Source: Adhaeribacter pallidiroseus
GTDB lineage: Bacteria > Bacteroidota > Bacteroidia > Cytophagales > Hymenobacteraceae
Assembly (NCBI RefSeq): GCF_003340495.1
Contig: NZ_QASA01000001.1
Span: forward strand, 62,001 to 126,000
Length of the DNA: 64,000 nucleotides
Direction: 5' to 3'
Part shown: one piece after another, positions 34,508 to 44,000 of the stretch
Position numbering within the stretch: position 1 is the first letter of the stretch
How the letters are laid out: each line of letters starts with the position of its first letter
Notes under the pieces: model-generated
What the model was told of the DNA's origin: nothing
The model's input: the letters and a program-made list of their open reading frames with translations, nothing else
The model's database searches: none
Position numbers and translations under genes: made by a program

Positions 34508-37018
34508 ATGAGCCGTTTAGTAGCACAGCCGCAACGGATAGTAGTAATCGGAAATGGCATGGTAGGTTATAAGTTTTGCGAAAAACTAGTAGCTAAAGCC
34601 CAGCCGGGTACTATCCAAATTACCGTTTTCGGGGAGGAGCCTCGTCCCGCTTACGATCGGGTACACTTAAGCGCTTATTTTTCGGGTACTACTGCCGAAG
34701 AATTAACCATGGCACCCGTAGAGTGGTATGCGGAAAACAACATCAATCTGCATTTAGGTGAATTGGTTACCAGCGTGGATGCAGCTACCCAAACGATTAC
34801 CACCCATAAAGGTGAATCTATTAGCTACGATAAATTAATTCTGGCTACGGGTTCCAGCGCTTTTGTGCCGCCCATTAATGGGGTAGAAAAAGAAGGCGTT
34901 TTCGTGTACCGCACCATTGAAGATTTAGATGCCATGTTGGAATACGCGCCTAAAGCCAGAACAGCCGCCGTTATTGGCGGTGGTTTATTAGGCCTGGAAG
35001 CCGCCAAAGCCGCCGTGGATATGGGCCTGACTACCCACGTAATAGAGTTTGCTTCCCGGTTAATGCCGCGGCAACTCGACGAAGCCGGCTCCGACATGCT
35101 AAAAAGAAAGCTCGAAAGTTTAGGCATCAGCATCTATTTAAATAAGAGTACTACCGCCATTTTGGGGGAACCAGGCGTGCAGAAAATGCTTTTCGCCGAT
35201 GGCAGTGAATTGGAGGTAGATATGATCATTGTGTCGGCGGGCATAAAGCCGCGCGATGAATTAGCCATCAAAGCCGGTTTAGCCGTGGGGCCACGCGGTG
35301 GCATTCTAGTGAATAATACTTTGCAAACGTCGGACGCTGCTATTTATGCTATAGGCGAAAGTGCTTTGCACGGCGGCATGATTTACGGCCTGGTAGCGCC
35401 GGGTTATGATATGGCCGATACCGTTGTTACTAATTTGTTGGGCGGAGAAAAAACCTTTAAAGGTTTCGACATGTCGACGAAGTTGAAATTAATTGGTGTA
35501 GATGTAGCCAGCTTCGGCGATGCCTTTGCCAACCCGGCCACGAGCCGCTCCATTGTTTTTGAGGATAAAGCCAAAGGAATTTATAAGCGCATTAATATTT
35601 CGGAAGACGGCAAATATTTAGTGGGTGGTATTTTGGTCGGCGACGCCGGTAACTACAACATGCTGCTGCAAACGGTACAGAACAAAATTATCCTGCCCCA
35701 AGATCCGGAGGATTTAATCTTAGGTTCCCGGGGTGGTGCCTCGGAATCAGCCGGAGCGGGGGTAATGAGTTTGCCCGACGAAGCTTTAATTTGCTCCTGC
35801 GAAAACGTAAGTAAAGGTGATATTTGTTCGTCGGTAACCGATGGAACTTGTACCGATGTAGCTGGCATAAAAAAATGCACCAAAGCCGGAACGGGTTGCG
35901 GGGGTTGCGTGCCCATGGTGAATGATTTACTCCATGCTACTTTAAAGCAATTGGGCAAAGAAGTGAAAAAAGTATTGTGCGAACACTTCGACTACTCCCG
36001 CCAGGAATTACTGGATATTGTAAAAGTGAACAACATCCGCAGCTACGACGAGTTATTGCATAACCACGGCCGCGGCGATGGTTGCGAAGTTTGCAAACCA
36101 GCGGTTGCGTCTATTATGGCCAGCACCTGGAACGAGCTGATTTTAAAACAAGCCACCATCCAGGATACCAACGACCGTTATCTGGCCAATATCCAAAAAG
36201 GCGGCACATATTCCGTGGTGCCCCGCATTGCTGGTGGCGAAATTACTCCGGAAAAACTAATTGTGATCGGGCAAGTAGCCGCCAAATACGGCTTGTACAC
36301 CAAAATTACCGGCGGCCAACGGATTGATATGTTCGGGGCTCGCGTCGATCAGTTGCCGGATATCTGGGAAGAATTAATTAATGCCGGTTTTGAAAGCGGC
36401 CATGCCTACGGCAAAAGCTTACGGACCGTAAAAAGCTGCGTGGGTTCTACGTGGTGCCGCTACGGCTTACACGATTCGGTAGGTTTTGCTATTCGGGTAG
36501 AAGAGCGTTACCGGGGATTGCGTTCCCCGCATAAACTAAAAGGCGGCGTATCGGGTTGCGTACGCGAATGCGCCGAAGCCCAATCCAAAGACTTTGGCAT
36601 TATTGCTACCGAAAAAGGCTGGAATTTGTACATCTGCGGCAACGGCGGCGCTAAACCGCAGCACGCCCAACTTTTCGCCACCGACCTCGATACCGAAACC
36701 TGCATTAAATACCTCGACCGGTTCCTGATGTTCTACATAAAAACCGCCGAACCGCTTAACCGCACCGCTACCTGGTTAAATAAAATGGAAGGTGGCCTGG
36801 AATACTTACGCCAGGTAATTGTGGAAGATTCTTTAGGCATCTGCGCCGATCTGGATCGCGAAATGCAGTTTATGGTAGATACGTACGCCTGCGAATGGAA
36901 AGAAGTAGTGAACAATCCGGAACTGCGCCAACGCTTCCAGCATTTCATTAACACGCCCGAGCCGGATCCTTCAATCCGCTTTAAACCCGAACGCGGTCAA
37001 AAAGTACCGATTGTTTAA
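34508..37018 (+). CDS. nirB: NADH-dependent nitrite reductase large subunit NirB
   Basis: An 836-residue cytoplasmic siroheme enzyme that reduces nitrite to ammonium with NADH. Order of domains: FAD site VIGNGMVGYKF near 11-22, NAD(P) site VIGGGLLGLEAAKAA near 155-170, BFD-like [2Fe-2S] domain near 428-470 (CSCENVSKGD, then C-G-G-C), a second Cys-rich BFD-like region (GDGCEVCKPAV), the ferredoxin-like nitrite/sulfite half-domain, and the siroheme/4Fe-4S ligands C-x5-C (CVGSTWC, about 643 and 649) and C-x3-C (CVREC, about 683 and 687). All ligands are intact. An in-frame TTG at 34451 would add 19 basic residues; the ATG at 34508 is preferred. It is followed after 101 bases by nirD. Confidence 0.96.
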   Translation: MSRLVAQPQRIVVIGNGMVGYKFCEKLVAKAQPGTIQITVFGEEPRPAYDRVHLSAYFSGTTAEELTMAPVEWYAENNINLHLGELVTSVDAATQTITTHKGESISYDKLILATGSSAFVPPINGVEKEGVFVYRTIEDLDAMLEYAPKARTAAVIGGGLLGLEAAKAAVDMGLTTHVIEFASRLMPRQLDEAGSDMLKRKLESLGISIYLNKSTTAILGEPGVQKMLFADGSELEVDMIIVSAGIKPRDELAIKAGLAVGPRGGILVNNTLQTSDAAIYAIGESALHGGMIYGLVAPGYDMADTVVTNLLGGEKTFKGFDMSTKLKLIGVDVASFGDAFANPATSRSIVFEDKAKGIYKRINISEDGKYLVGGILVGDAGNYNMLLQTVQNKIILPQDPEDLILGSRGGASESAGAGVMSLPDEALICSCENVSKGDICSSVTDGTCTDVAGIKKCTKAGTGCGGCVPMVNDLLHATLKQLGKEVKKVLCEHFDYSRQELLDIVKVNNIRSYDELLHNHGRGDGCEVCKPAVASIMASTWNELILKQATIQDTNDRYLANIQKGGTYSVVPRIAGGEITPEKLIVIGQVAAKYGLYTKITGGQRIDMFGARVDQLPDIWEELINAGFESGHAYGKSLRTVKSCVGSTWCRYGLHDSVGFAIRVEERYRGLRSPHKLKGGVSGCVRECAEAQSKDFGIIATEKGWNLYICGNGGAKPQHAQLFATDLDTETCIKYLDRFLMFYIKTAEPLNRTATWLNKMEGGLEYLRQVIVEDSLGICADLDREMQFMVDTYACEWKEVVNNPELRQRFQHFINTPEPDPSIRFKPERGQKVPIV

Positions 37019-37119
37019 GGTTTAATAATCAATGATTTACTGAAAATTAAAAGATAGATTTTGGGCTATCCGGCCAGCGGCTTGCCTGATTTTTTAAAAA
37101 AATATAAAAATTAACGATC

Positions 37120-37491
37120 ATGATACAAACGCCTCCTTCTGCTGATCGCCGCACTGAAATTTCTTTTTGGTTTAAAGCCGCTGAAGTAAGCGCCTTTCCG
37201 GAAAACGGTGGAGCCTGCGTGAAATACCAGGACCAACAAATAGCGGTATATCACTTTGCCAAACGCAACGAATGGTACGCCAGCCAGAACTTATGCCCGC
37301 ACAAGCAGCAAATGATTTTAGCGCGCGGCCTGATCGGCGACCAGTGCGGCGAACCAAAGGTGGCCTGCCCGTTTCATAAAAAAACCTTCTCGTTGCTAAC
37401 CGGCGAAAACCTGAACGGCGAATGCTACCACATAGAAACCTACCCGGTAAAGATTGAAGATGGTTACGTGTACATCGGTATCCGGGAGTAA
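37120..37491 (+). CDS. nirD: Nitrite reductase small subunit NirD, Rieske type
   Basis: A 123-residue Rieske-fold small subunit. Unlike the E. coli NirD, which lost its cluster ligands, this one keeps a full set: C59 and H61 (CPH) plus C83 and H86 (CPFH), so it probably carries a [2Fe-2S] cluster. It directly follows nirB in the same direction and should form the NADH-nitrite reductase with it. A REPIN-like element follows the gene. Confidence 0.92.
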   Translation: MIQTPPSADRRTEISFWFKAAEVSAFPENGGACVKYQDQQIAVYHFAKRNEWYASQNLCPHKQQMILARGLIGDQCGEPKVACPFHKKTFSLLTGENLNGECYHIETYPVKIEDGYVYIGIRE

Positions 37492-37522
37492 GGTAAAACT
37501 TATAAAAATTTAAAAAATCGTT

Positions 37523-37671
37523 GCTGGCGCGAGCGTCCACGCTCGTGTCTAACCATCTGGTAGGCCTCCGGCCGGGCGAACGGATACAATTTTTTAAAAT
37601 CAAATCAGCAACAAGTTCCTACCGGCCAGAGGCCGGACAATAAGCATCACGAGCGAGGACGCTCGCGATAG
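37523..37671. repeat. REPIN-like element, copy 1
   Basis: About 149 bases. Each end is itself a hairpin: GCGAGCGTCCACGCTCG at the left and CGAGCGAGGACGCTCG at the right, and the two ends are inverted copies of each other. A second inner pair reads GGTAGGCCTCCGGCCGGGC and CCTACCGGCCAGAGGCCGGA. The middle is AT-rich. The same structure and length occur at 44575-44722. No transposase is encoded. Confidence 0.75.
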
Positions 37672-37742
37672 TAATTTTTAAAAATTTCACTGCCATCCAT
37701 TTAAACAGCAAATCAATCCACCAGTGTAAGCGCTTAAAACCT

Positions 37743-39200
37743 ATGAAGAAAATTTACCTTATCCTGTTCCTTGCCTTGTTTGCCTATAAAGCGCAAGCGC
37801 AATTCACGCTATCGGGGCAATTGCGTACCCGCACCGAGTTGCGCGATGGATTTGGCAATTTGCCGAACAAAGGCGCGTCACCAGCATTTTTTACTTCGCA
37901 GCGTGCCCGCCTCAATGTGGGCTACAGCTTAGATAAAATTAAATTTTTTACCACTATCCAGGACGTACGCATCTGGGGACAAGATGCCTCTACAATAAGC
38001 AACGCCGACGGCAATAAATTAATGCTGCACGAAATGTGGGCCGAAATTGCGCTCGCTAATGCTGCGGATTCAACAGCGGCTTTTAAAGGCCTGGATTATT
38101 TAGGATTAAAAATTGGCCGTCAGGAAATTAGTTACGACGACCAGCGCTTACTCGGCAACCTTGACTGGTTGCAGCAAGCCCGCCGGCACGATGCCGCCAT
38201 TTTAAAATTAATGCACAAAGGCATACAGCTGGATGTGGGCGTGGCTTATAACCAAAATGCCGAAACCAAAGAAGGTAGAATCTACGTGCCGAGCAATGTG
38301 CACGCCGGAACTTCTACCGGGCAGATTCCGATAACTGGTCCTGTAAACCCAGCGGGTACCAACGGCATCGGGCAAATGTATAAATCGTTTCAGTACGTTT
38401 ACCTGAGCAAGAAAGTCGGGGCATTTAAGTTATCCGGCTTATTCTTTAAAGACGATTTTCAAAAATCTACCGTAACCCCAACGGGCCGGGTATTTACAAA
38501 AGGTCTGAACAGTCGCTTGACTACCGGATTTAACGCGGCTTTGCTGCCTAGCCCGACGAATAAATTAATGCTGAATATTTCGGCTTATCAGCAAGGCCAC
38601 CAAGACAAAGAAGGTAATCCTTTAGATGCTTATTTTGCCAGCATTTACAGCATCTATTCTTTTGGCGCCTTTTCGGCTGGTCCGGGTTTTGATTTTTACT
38701 CCGGTAACAACGGCGAGCAAACTACCCGGGTTAATCATCGTTTCGACCCGCTTTACGGTACGCCGCACAAATTTAGCGGTTTAATGGATTATTTCTACGC
38801 CGCCGATGGCCACGGTCCGGCCGGTTTGAAAGATTTTTATGTAAAAAGCCGCTACATCAAAGGCAATTTCTCCACGAACGTAGACCTGCACCAATTTTTA
38901 TCCGGCAACCAGATTGCCTACCGCGAAAATAACGCGGATGTTTTAACCCGTTACCAATCTAATCTGGGTACCGAAGTAGATGTTATTTCTACTTTTACTT
39001 ACGGCAAATACATCACTTTCGAAGCCGGTTACGCGCACCTGTTTGGCACCAACTCGCTCAACCGCATTAAAACTTCCGGGTTTCCGGCTGCTAACAACAC
39101 TTTCCTGCCCAAGCAGCGCCAGGCTAACTGGGCTTACCTCATGATCAACATCAAACCTGAATTTCTGGCTACTAAAGCTACTCCACAACCTAAATCCTAA
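37743..39200 (+). CDS. Alginate-export-like outer membrane porin
   Basis: A 485-residue protein with a signal peptide (MKKIYLILFLALFAYKAQAQ, cut after AQA) and an alginate_exp-type beta-barrel pattern: SGQLRTRTELRDGF at the start, alternating strands throughout, and the LKIGRQEISYDDQRLLGNLDW segment near 130. It sits between nirD and narK in the nitrate cluster on the same strand, so it is a candidate outer-membrane channel for nitrate or nitrite. Nothing suggests that alginate is handled here. The substrate is inferred from context only. Confidence 0.82.
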   Translation: MKKIYLILFLALFAYKAQAQFTLSGQLRTRTELRDGFGNLPNKGASPAFFTSQRARLNVGYSLDKIKFFTTIQDVRIWGQDASTISNADGNKLMLHEMWAEIALANAADSTAAFKGLDYLGLKIGRQEISYDDQRLLGNLDWLQQARRHDAAILKLMHKGIQLDVGVAYNQNAETKEGRIYVPSNVHAGTSTGQIPITGPVNPAGTNGIGQMYKSFQYVYLSKKVGAFKLSGLFFKDDFQKSTVTPTGRVFTKGLNSRLTTGFNAALLPSPTNKLMLNISAYQQGHQDKEGNPLDAYFASIYSIYSFGAFSAGPGFDFYSGNNGEQTTRVNHRFDPLYGTPHKFSGLMDYFYAADGHGPAGLKDFYVKSRYIKGNFSTNVDLHQFLSGNQIAYRENNADVLTRYQSNLGTEVDVISTFTYGKYITFEAGYAHLFGTNSLNRIKTSGFPAANNTFLPKQRQANWAYLMINIKPEFLATKATPQPKS

Positions 39201-39239
39201 AAAAATTAAAAATAATTTACTAACCATAACCCATCAGTC

Positions 39240-40613
39240 ATGACGCTACTATCCAGCCTTAAAGTCGGTAAAGCCACCAAAATTAAGATTTTTAGTTTTG
39301 CCGGCCCGCACATGCGTACGTTTCATATTACATGGTTTGCCTTTTTTCTTTGCTTTGTTGCCTGGTTTGGCGTGGCCCCGCTGATGCCGGTAATCCGCGA
39401 AGAGTTTCATTTAACCAAAGCCCAAATTGGGAATATCATCATCTCCTCGGTGGGTATTACCATTTTTGCTCGTTTGTTTATCGGCTGGCTCTGCGATAAG
39501 ATTGGCCCCCGGATTACCTACAGCATTATTTTGATATTGGGTTCGCTGCCGGTTATGTTTATTGGCTTAAGCAATAGCTACGAATCCTTTTTGCTGTTCC
39601 GGTTAGCCATTGGGGTAATCGGGGCTTCGTTCGTAGTAACCCAGTTTCATACATCGTTGATGTTTGCGCCCAACGTGGTGGGTACGGCCAATGCCACCAC
39701 CGCTGGTTGGGGTAACATGGGCGGCGGCGCTACCCAAATTATTATGCCTTTAATCTTTGCCGGTTTTATTAGTTTAGGCTACGTGGATACTGCCGCCTGG
39801 CGCTATGCCATGGTGGTACCGGGCGTATTGTTATTCCTGATGGGAATTGCTTATTATAAGTTTACCCAGGATACTCCCGAAGGCAACATGGCCGATTTAA
39901 AAAAGAACGACCCAGCTTACCGGATGAAAGCGGCCGAGAGCAAAGGCGCTTTCTGGAAAGCCTGTAAAGATATTCGGGTTTGGATGCTGTTCTTAATTTA
40001 CGGGGCCTGCTTCGGTATTGAGATTACCATCGACAACATTGCCGCTATTTACTACTTTGATAAATTTAAGCTGAACCTGGAAACCGCCGGGTTAATTGCC
40101 GGTCTGTTCGGGATGATGAATATTTTTGCCCGTACCCTGGGCGGTTATTTCGGTGATAAAGCCGGTATCCGTTACGGTTTAAAAGGTCGGGTAATATTTC
40201 TGGCGTTTGCCTTATTTATGGAAGGCGTGGCCCTGATTCTTTTCTCTCAAATGACTGTTTTGCCGATAGCCATTGCCGCCATGTTGTTCTTTAGCTTGTT
40301 TGTGAAAATGTCGGAAGGAGCCACCTTTTCGGTAGTGCCATTCATCAATAAAAAAGCCATTGGTTCCGTATCAGGTATAGTAGGTGCCGGTGGAAACGTA
40401 GGCGCCGTATTAGCCGGTTTCCTGCTCAAGGATGAATCGTTAACCTACAGCGATGCGCTGTTTATCATTGGTTGCGTTGTAACGGTCGTATCGTTCGCCT
40501 CTTTCCTGGTACGTTTCACCAAAGCCCACGAAGCCGAAGCCCAGCAAGAAATGAACGAATCGTTATGCAATGTTTCTGCCGGTTCAGAAACCTCTGTTCC
40601 AGCACTTGTCTGA
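39240..40613 (+). CDS. narK: NarK-type nitrate/nitrite MFS transporter
   Basis: A 457-residue inner-membrane major facilitator with 12 hydrophobic segments. The two nitrate-signature motifs are visible: GWGNMGGGATQIIMPL near 156-171 and GAGGNVGAVLAGFL near 385-398. It would import nitrate (and possibly export nitrite) for the nitrate reductase encoded next. It begins 39 bases after the porin stop, so they are probably co-transcribed. Confidence 0.94.
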   Translation: MTLLSSLKVGKATKIKIFSFAGPHMRTFHITWFAFFLCFVAWFGVAPLMPVIREEFHLTKAQIGNIIISSVGITIFARLFIGWLCDKIGPRITYSIILILGSLPVMFIGLSNSYESFLLFRLAIGVIGASFVVTQFHTSLMFAPNVVGTANATTAGWGNMGGGATQIIMPLIFAGFISLGYVDTAAWRYAMVVPGVLLFLMGIAYYKFTQDTPEGNMADLKKNDPAYRMKAAESKGAFWKACKDIRVWMLFLIYGACFGIEITIDNIAAIYYFDKFKLNLETAGLIAGLFGMMNIFARTLGGYFGDKAGIRYGLKGRVIFLAFALFMEGVALILFSQMTVLPIAIAAMLFFSLFVKMSEGATFSVVPFINKKAIGSVSGIVGAGGNVGAVLAGFLLKDESLTYSDALFIIGCVVTVVSFASFLVRFTKAHEAEAQQEMNESLCNVSAGSETSVPALV

Positions 40614-40757
40614 ACCTGGATTCATCGGATTTAAGGATTACCAAGATGAAGCCCGAATAGCGAATTTACGCAGATTTCCTGGATTACGTAGGTTCGAGAA
40701 TTAGCAAAATTTTAAAATAATCTTGAATTCTAAGACAAGCAGGAGTTAAAAGCAACA

Positions 40758-40888
40758 ATACCAGTTTGGCTCTTGAGGGCCTTCTAAGGTTCCGGTGCTG
40801 CATAGCAGCATTCCGCAGACGAAGTCGAGGAAAGGAAGCTTAGACCGCCCGAAAGAGCCAAACGAGGCCAGCCGGCCATGAGGAAAAC
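40758..40888 (+). repeat. Dispersed GC-rich repeat, family A copy 2
   Basis: Starts ATACCAGTTTGGC, shares GAGGGCCTTCTAAGGTTCCG and several later blocks with 457-575, and has small insertions (GCATAGCAGCATTCC region). It carries no gene. Confidence 0.65.
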
Positions 40889-40924
40889 AGGGTACTGGTC
40901 AAATAAGATAGCACCGCAGCCATC

Positions 40925-41003
40925 GGGGATTGCAAATCCCCAGCCAGTATGCTTCCGGATTACAAATCCGAAAGAGCAAGCAAACCTCCGAATTGCAAAT
41001 CCG
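40925..41003. repeat. Cluster of three GGATTxCAAATCC palindromes
   Basis: GGGGATTGCAAATCCCC (40925-40941), CGGATTACAAATCCG (40956-40970) and CCGAATTGCAAATCCGG (40988-41003) share one palindromic core. Two of them are followed by AAGAGCAA. They end 25 bases before the nitrate reductase ATG. Confidence 0.6.
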
Positions 41004-41028
41004 GAAGAGCAAATTAAAAAAGAAGCAA

Positions 41029-44000
41029 ATGAAAAAGAATAAGAGCCATCGTTTTAAAACTACCTGTTCGTACTGCGGCGTAGGCTGCGGCATTGTGGTG
41101 GAACAAGACGCCAAAGGTAAAATTCGGGTAGAAGGCGATGCGGAGCATCCGGTAAACAGAGGCATGCTTTGCTCCAAAGGATTGAATTTACATTACGTGG
41201 TTTCGGACCATTCCGACCGCTTATTGTACCCCGAAATGCGCTGGGCCAAAAACCAGCCGCGCCAACGGGTAAGCTGGGATACGGCTTTAGACCGGGCCGC
41301 CGCCGTTTTCAAAACCATTATCGACAAGTACGGACCCGATTCGGTAGGTTTTTACGCCTCCGGGCAATGCCTCACCGAAGAGTATTACATCGTAAACAAG
41401 CTGGTAAAAGGCTATTTAGGAACAAATAACCTCGATACCAATTCTAGGTTGTGCATGAGTTCGGCGGTAGTGGGTTATAAAATGGCGCTCGGGGAAGATG
41501 CTGTTCCGGCCAGTTACGACGATATAGAACTAGCCGATTGTTTTTTAATTGCCGGGGCCAATCCGGCCTGGTGCCACCCCATTATTTACCGGCGCTTAGA
41601 GCAGCATAAAGAACAGCATCCCGAAATAAAAGTAATCGTCGTGGACCCGCGCCGCACGCAAACCTGCGCTTTAGCCGACCTGCATTTGCAAATAAATCCG
41701 GGTACCGATATTATCTTGTACCACGCCATTGCCCGTTACCTCATCGAAGAAAATTTAATCGATGCGGCTTTCGTGCAAAACCATACCGATGGGTTCGAAA
41801 ATTTTAAAAAATTTGTATTTCAGACCAGTCTCGAAGAAGCGGCCTTTACCTGCGATGTGCCGGTTTCGGATATCAAGCTAGCGGCTACTTATATTGGCAA
41901 TGCCAACGGTTTTATTTCCATGTGGGCCATGGGCTTGAACCAGAGTGTTATCGGGGTAGATAAAAATTTAGCTTTATTGAACTTGTCGTTGGTAACCGGG
42001 CAGATTGGGAAGCCAGGTTCCGGACCTTTGTCCTTAACCGGACAACCAAACGCCATGGGTGGCCGCGAAGTAGGAGGGATGGCCAATTTGCTATCGGCGC
42101 ACCGCGATTTAGCAAACCCGGTACACCGGCAGGAAGTGGCTAATTACTGGGGGGTACCCAGTGTACCCGCTCAGCCGGGTCTTACCGCCACCGAAATGTT
42201 TCAGGCTTTGCGCGACGATAAATTAAAAGCCGTCTGGATTATTTGCACCAACCCCTTGGTAAGTTTACCGGATGCCGGCTTAATGGAAGAAGCTTTGAAA
42301 AAAGCCCGTTTTGTGGTGGTACAGGATATTTCGAACAAAGCCGATACCTTACAGTACGCCGATTTGGTATTGCCTGCCGCCGGTTGGCTTGAAAAATCCG
42401 GCACCATGACCAACTCGGAGCGCCGCATTAGCTACTTAAACAAAGTTGTATCCCCACCCGGAGAAGCTTTACCGGATGTAGAGATTCTTTGCCGCTTCGC
42501 CAAGAAAATGAATTTTTCAGGATTTGATTACAAACGAACTGATGAAATTTACGAAGAACACGCTCGCCTGACCAAAGGGACTAACATTGATATTAGCGGC
42601 TTAAACTACGAAGCCTTACAGGAAAAGCGTAGCATTCAATGGCCGGTTCCCGCCTTGGGCCACGAGGGTACACCGCGCTTGTTTACCGACCATCAGTTTT
42701 ATACGCCCAATAAACGCGCGAAAATTTTAACTCCGGCTACTATTTACAACCAGTCGGAACAGGTGAGTCCGGAGTTCCCGCTTATTTTAACGACCGGCCG
42801 GGTCCGCGACCAATGGCACACCATGACGCGCACCGGCAAAGTGAATAAACTGAAGCAGCACTTAGGTAAACCGTTCCTGGAAATTAACCCGCTGGATGCC
42901 GCTCTGCGCGATATCAATGACGGCGATACCGTGGAGATTTTCAGCCAGCGCGGCAAAGTTCGGGTAAACGCCGTAGTTACTACCGATATTAAAACGGGGG
43001 TGATATTCCTGCCCATGCACTGGGGTAAAATATTAAACCGCGATTTTGGCCGTACCAATAACCTGACGAATACTTTGGTCGACCCGAAATCAAAAGAGCC
43101 GGATTTTAAATTTTCGGCGGTACAGGTACAAAAATACCAAAAACCATTTGAGAAAATAGTAATCATCGGGGCCGGGGCAGCCGCCTACCGGTTTATTAAT
43201 ACTTACCGCGAGAAAAATCTTACCGATGATATTCACGTGTTTTCGCAGGAAGCTCATCCGTTTTATAACCGCGTGTTATTACCCGAATACCTGAACGGCC
43301 ACCTGAACTGGGAGCAACTCGAAAAATTTAAAAATGGCGAACTGGCTAAGTTAGACGTGTACCTGCACGAGTCAACCGGAATCCGTTGCATCAACCGCAT
43401 AGCCAAAACCGTTACCGATACTCACGGCAAAGTACATGCTTACGATAAGCTGATTATTGCCACCGGGAGCCGGGCTTTTGTGCCGAAAGATGTGCCGATG
43501 GAACTTCCGGGTATTTTTACCATGCGTAACCGCGGCGATGCCGACCGTTTAAAAACCTTCCTGAACCACCAGGGCCACGTGGTAATTGTGGGTGGTGGTT
43601 TACTGGGCTTAGAATTGGCTGCTTCCTTACGCGAAATTGATATACAAGTATCCATTGTGCAACTAAGCTCGCGGCTCATGGAGCGGCAACTCGACTTAAT
43701 TTCCGGCGATTTGCTGCGCGAGCACATCGACGAGATGGACGTTAAAGTTTATTTCAACGACCAAGTGCAAACTATTTTCCTGAATAAAAACGAACCGGGA
43801 CTAGTAGTAAATTTAAAAAGTGGCAAAGCCTTGCCTTGTAACGCGGTAGTTTACGCTATAGGCACACGACCAAATGTAGAACTAGCGCTGGAGGCCGAAA
43901 TAGCTTGCGGCCGGGGAATTCAGGTAAACGATTATTTGCAAACTACCACCGACCCGGAAATCTTTGCCATGGGTGAAGTAGCCGAATTTAAAGGCGTGGT

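Larger units (their letters stand above)
40614..41028. other. Intergenic region with repeats before nitrate reductase
   Basis: No gene is supported. It holds repeat A copy 2 (40758-40888) and three small palindromes (40925-41003) just before the nitrate reductase start. An open frame continues upstream of the ATG at 41029 to 40930, but it only translates the palindromes. Confidence 0.5.

Noticed and set aside
40930-41028. Longer N-terminus for the nitrate reductase
   Set aside because: The extra 33 codons translate palindromic repeats and precede the conserved cluster motif; the ATG at 41029 has a ribosome site.
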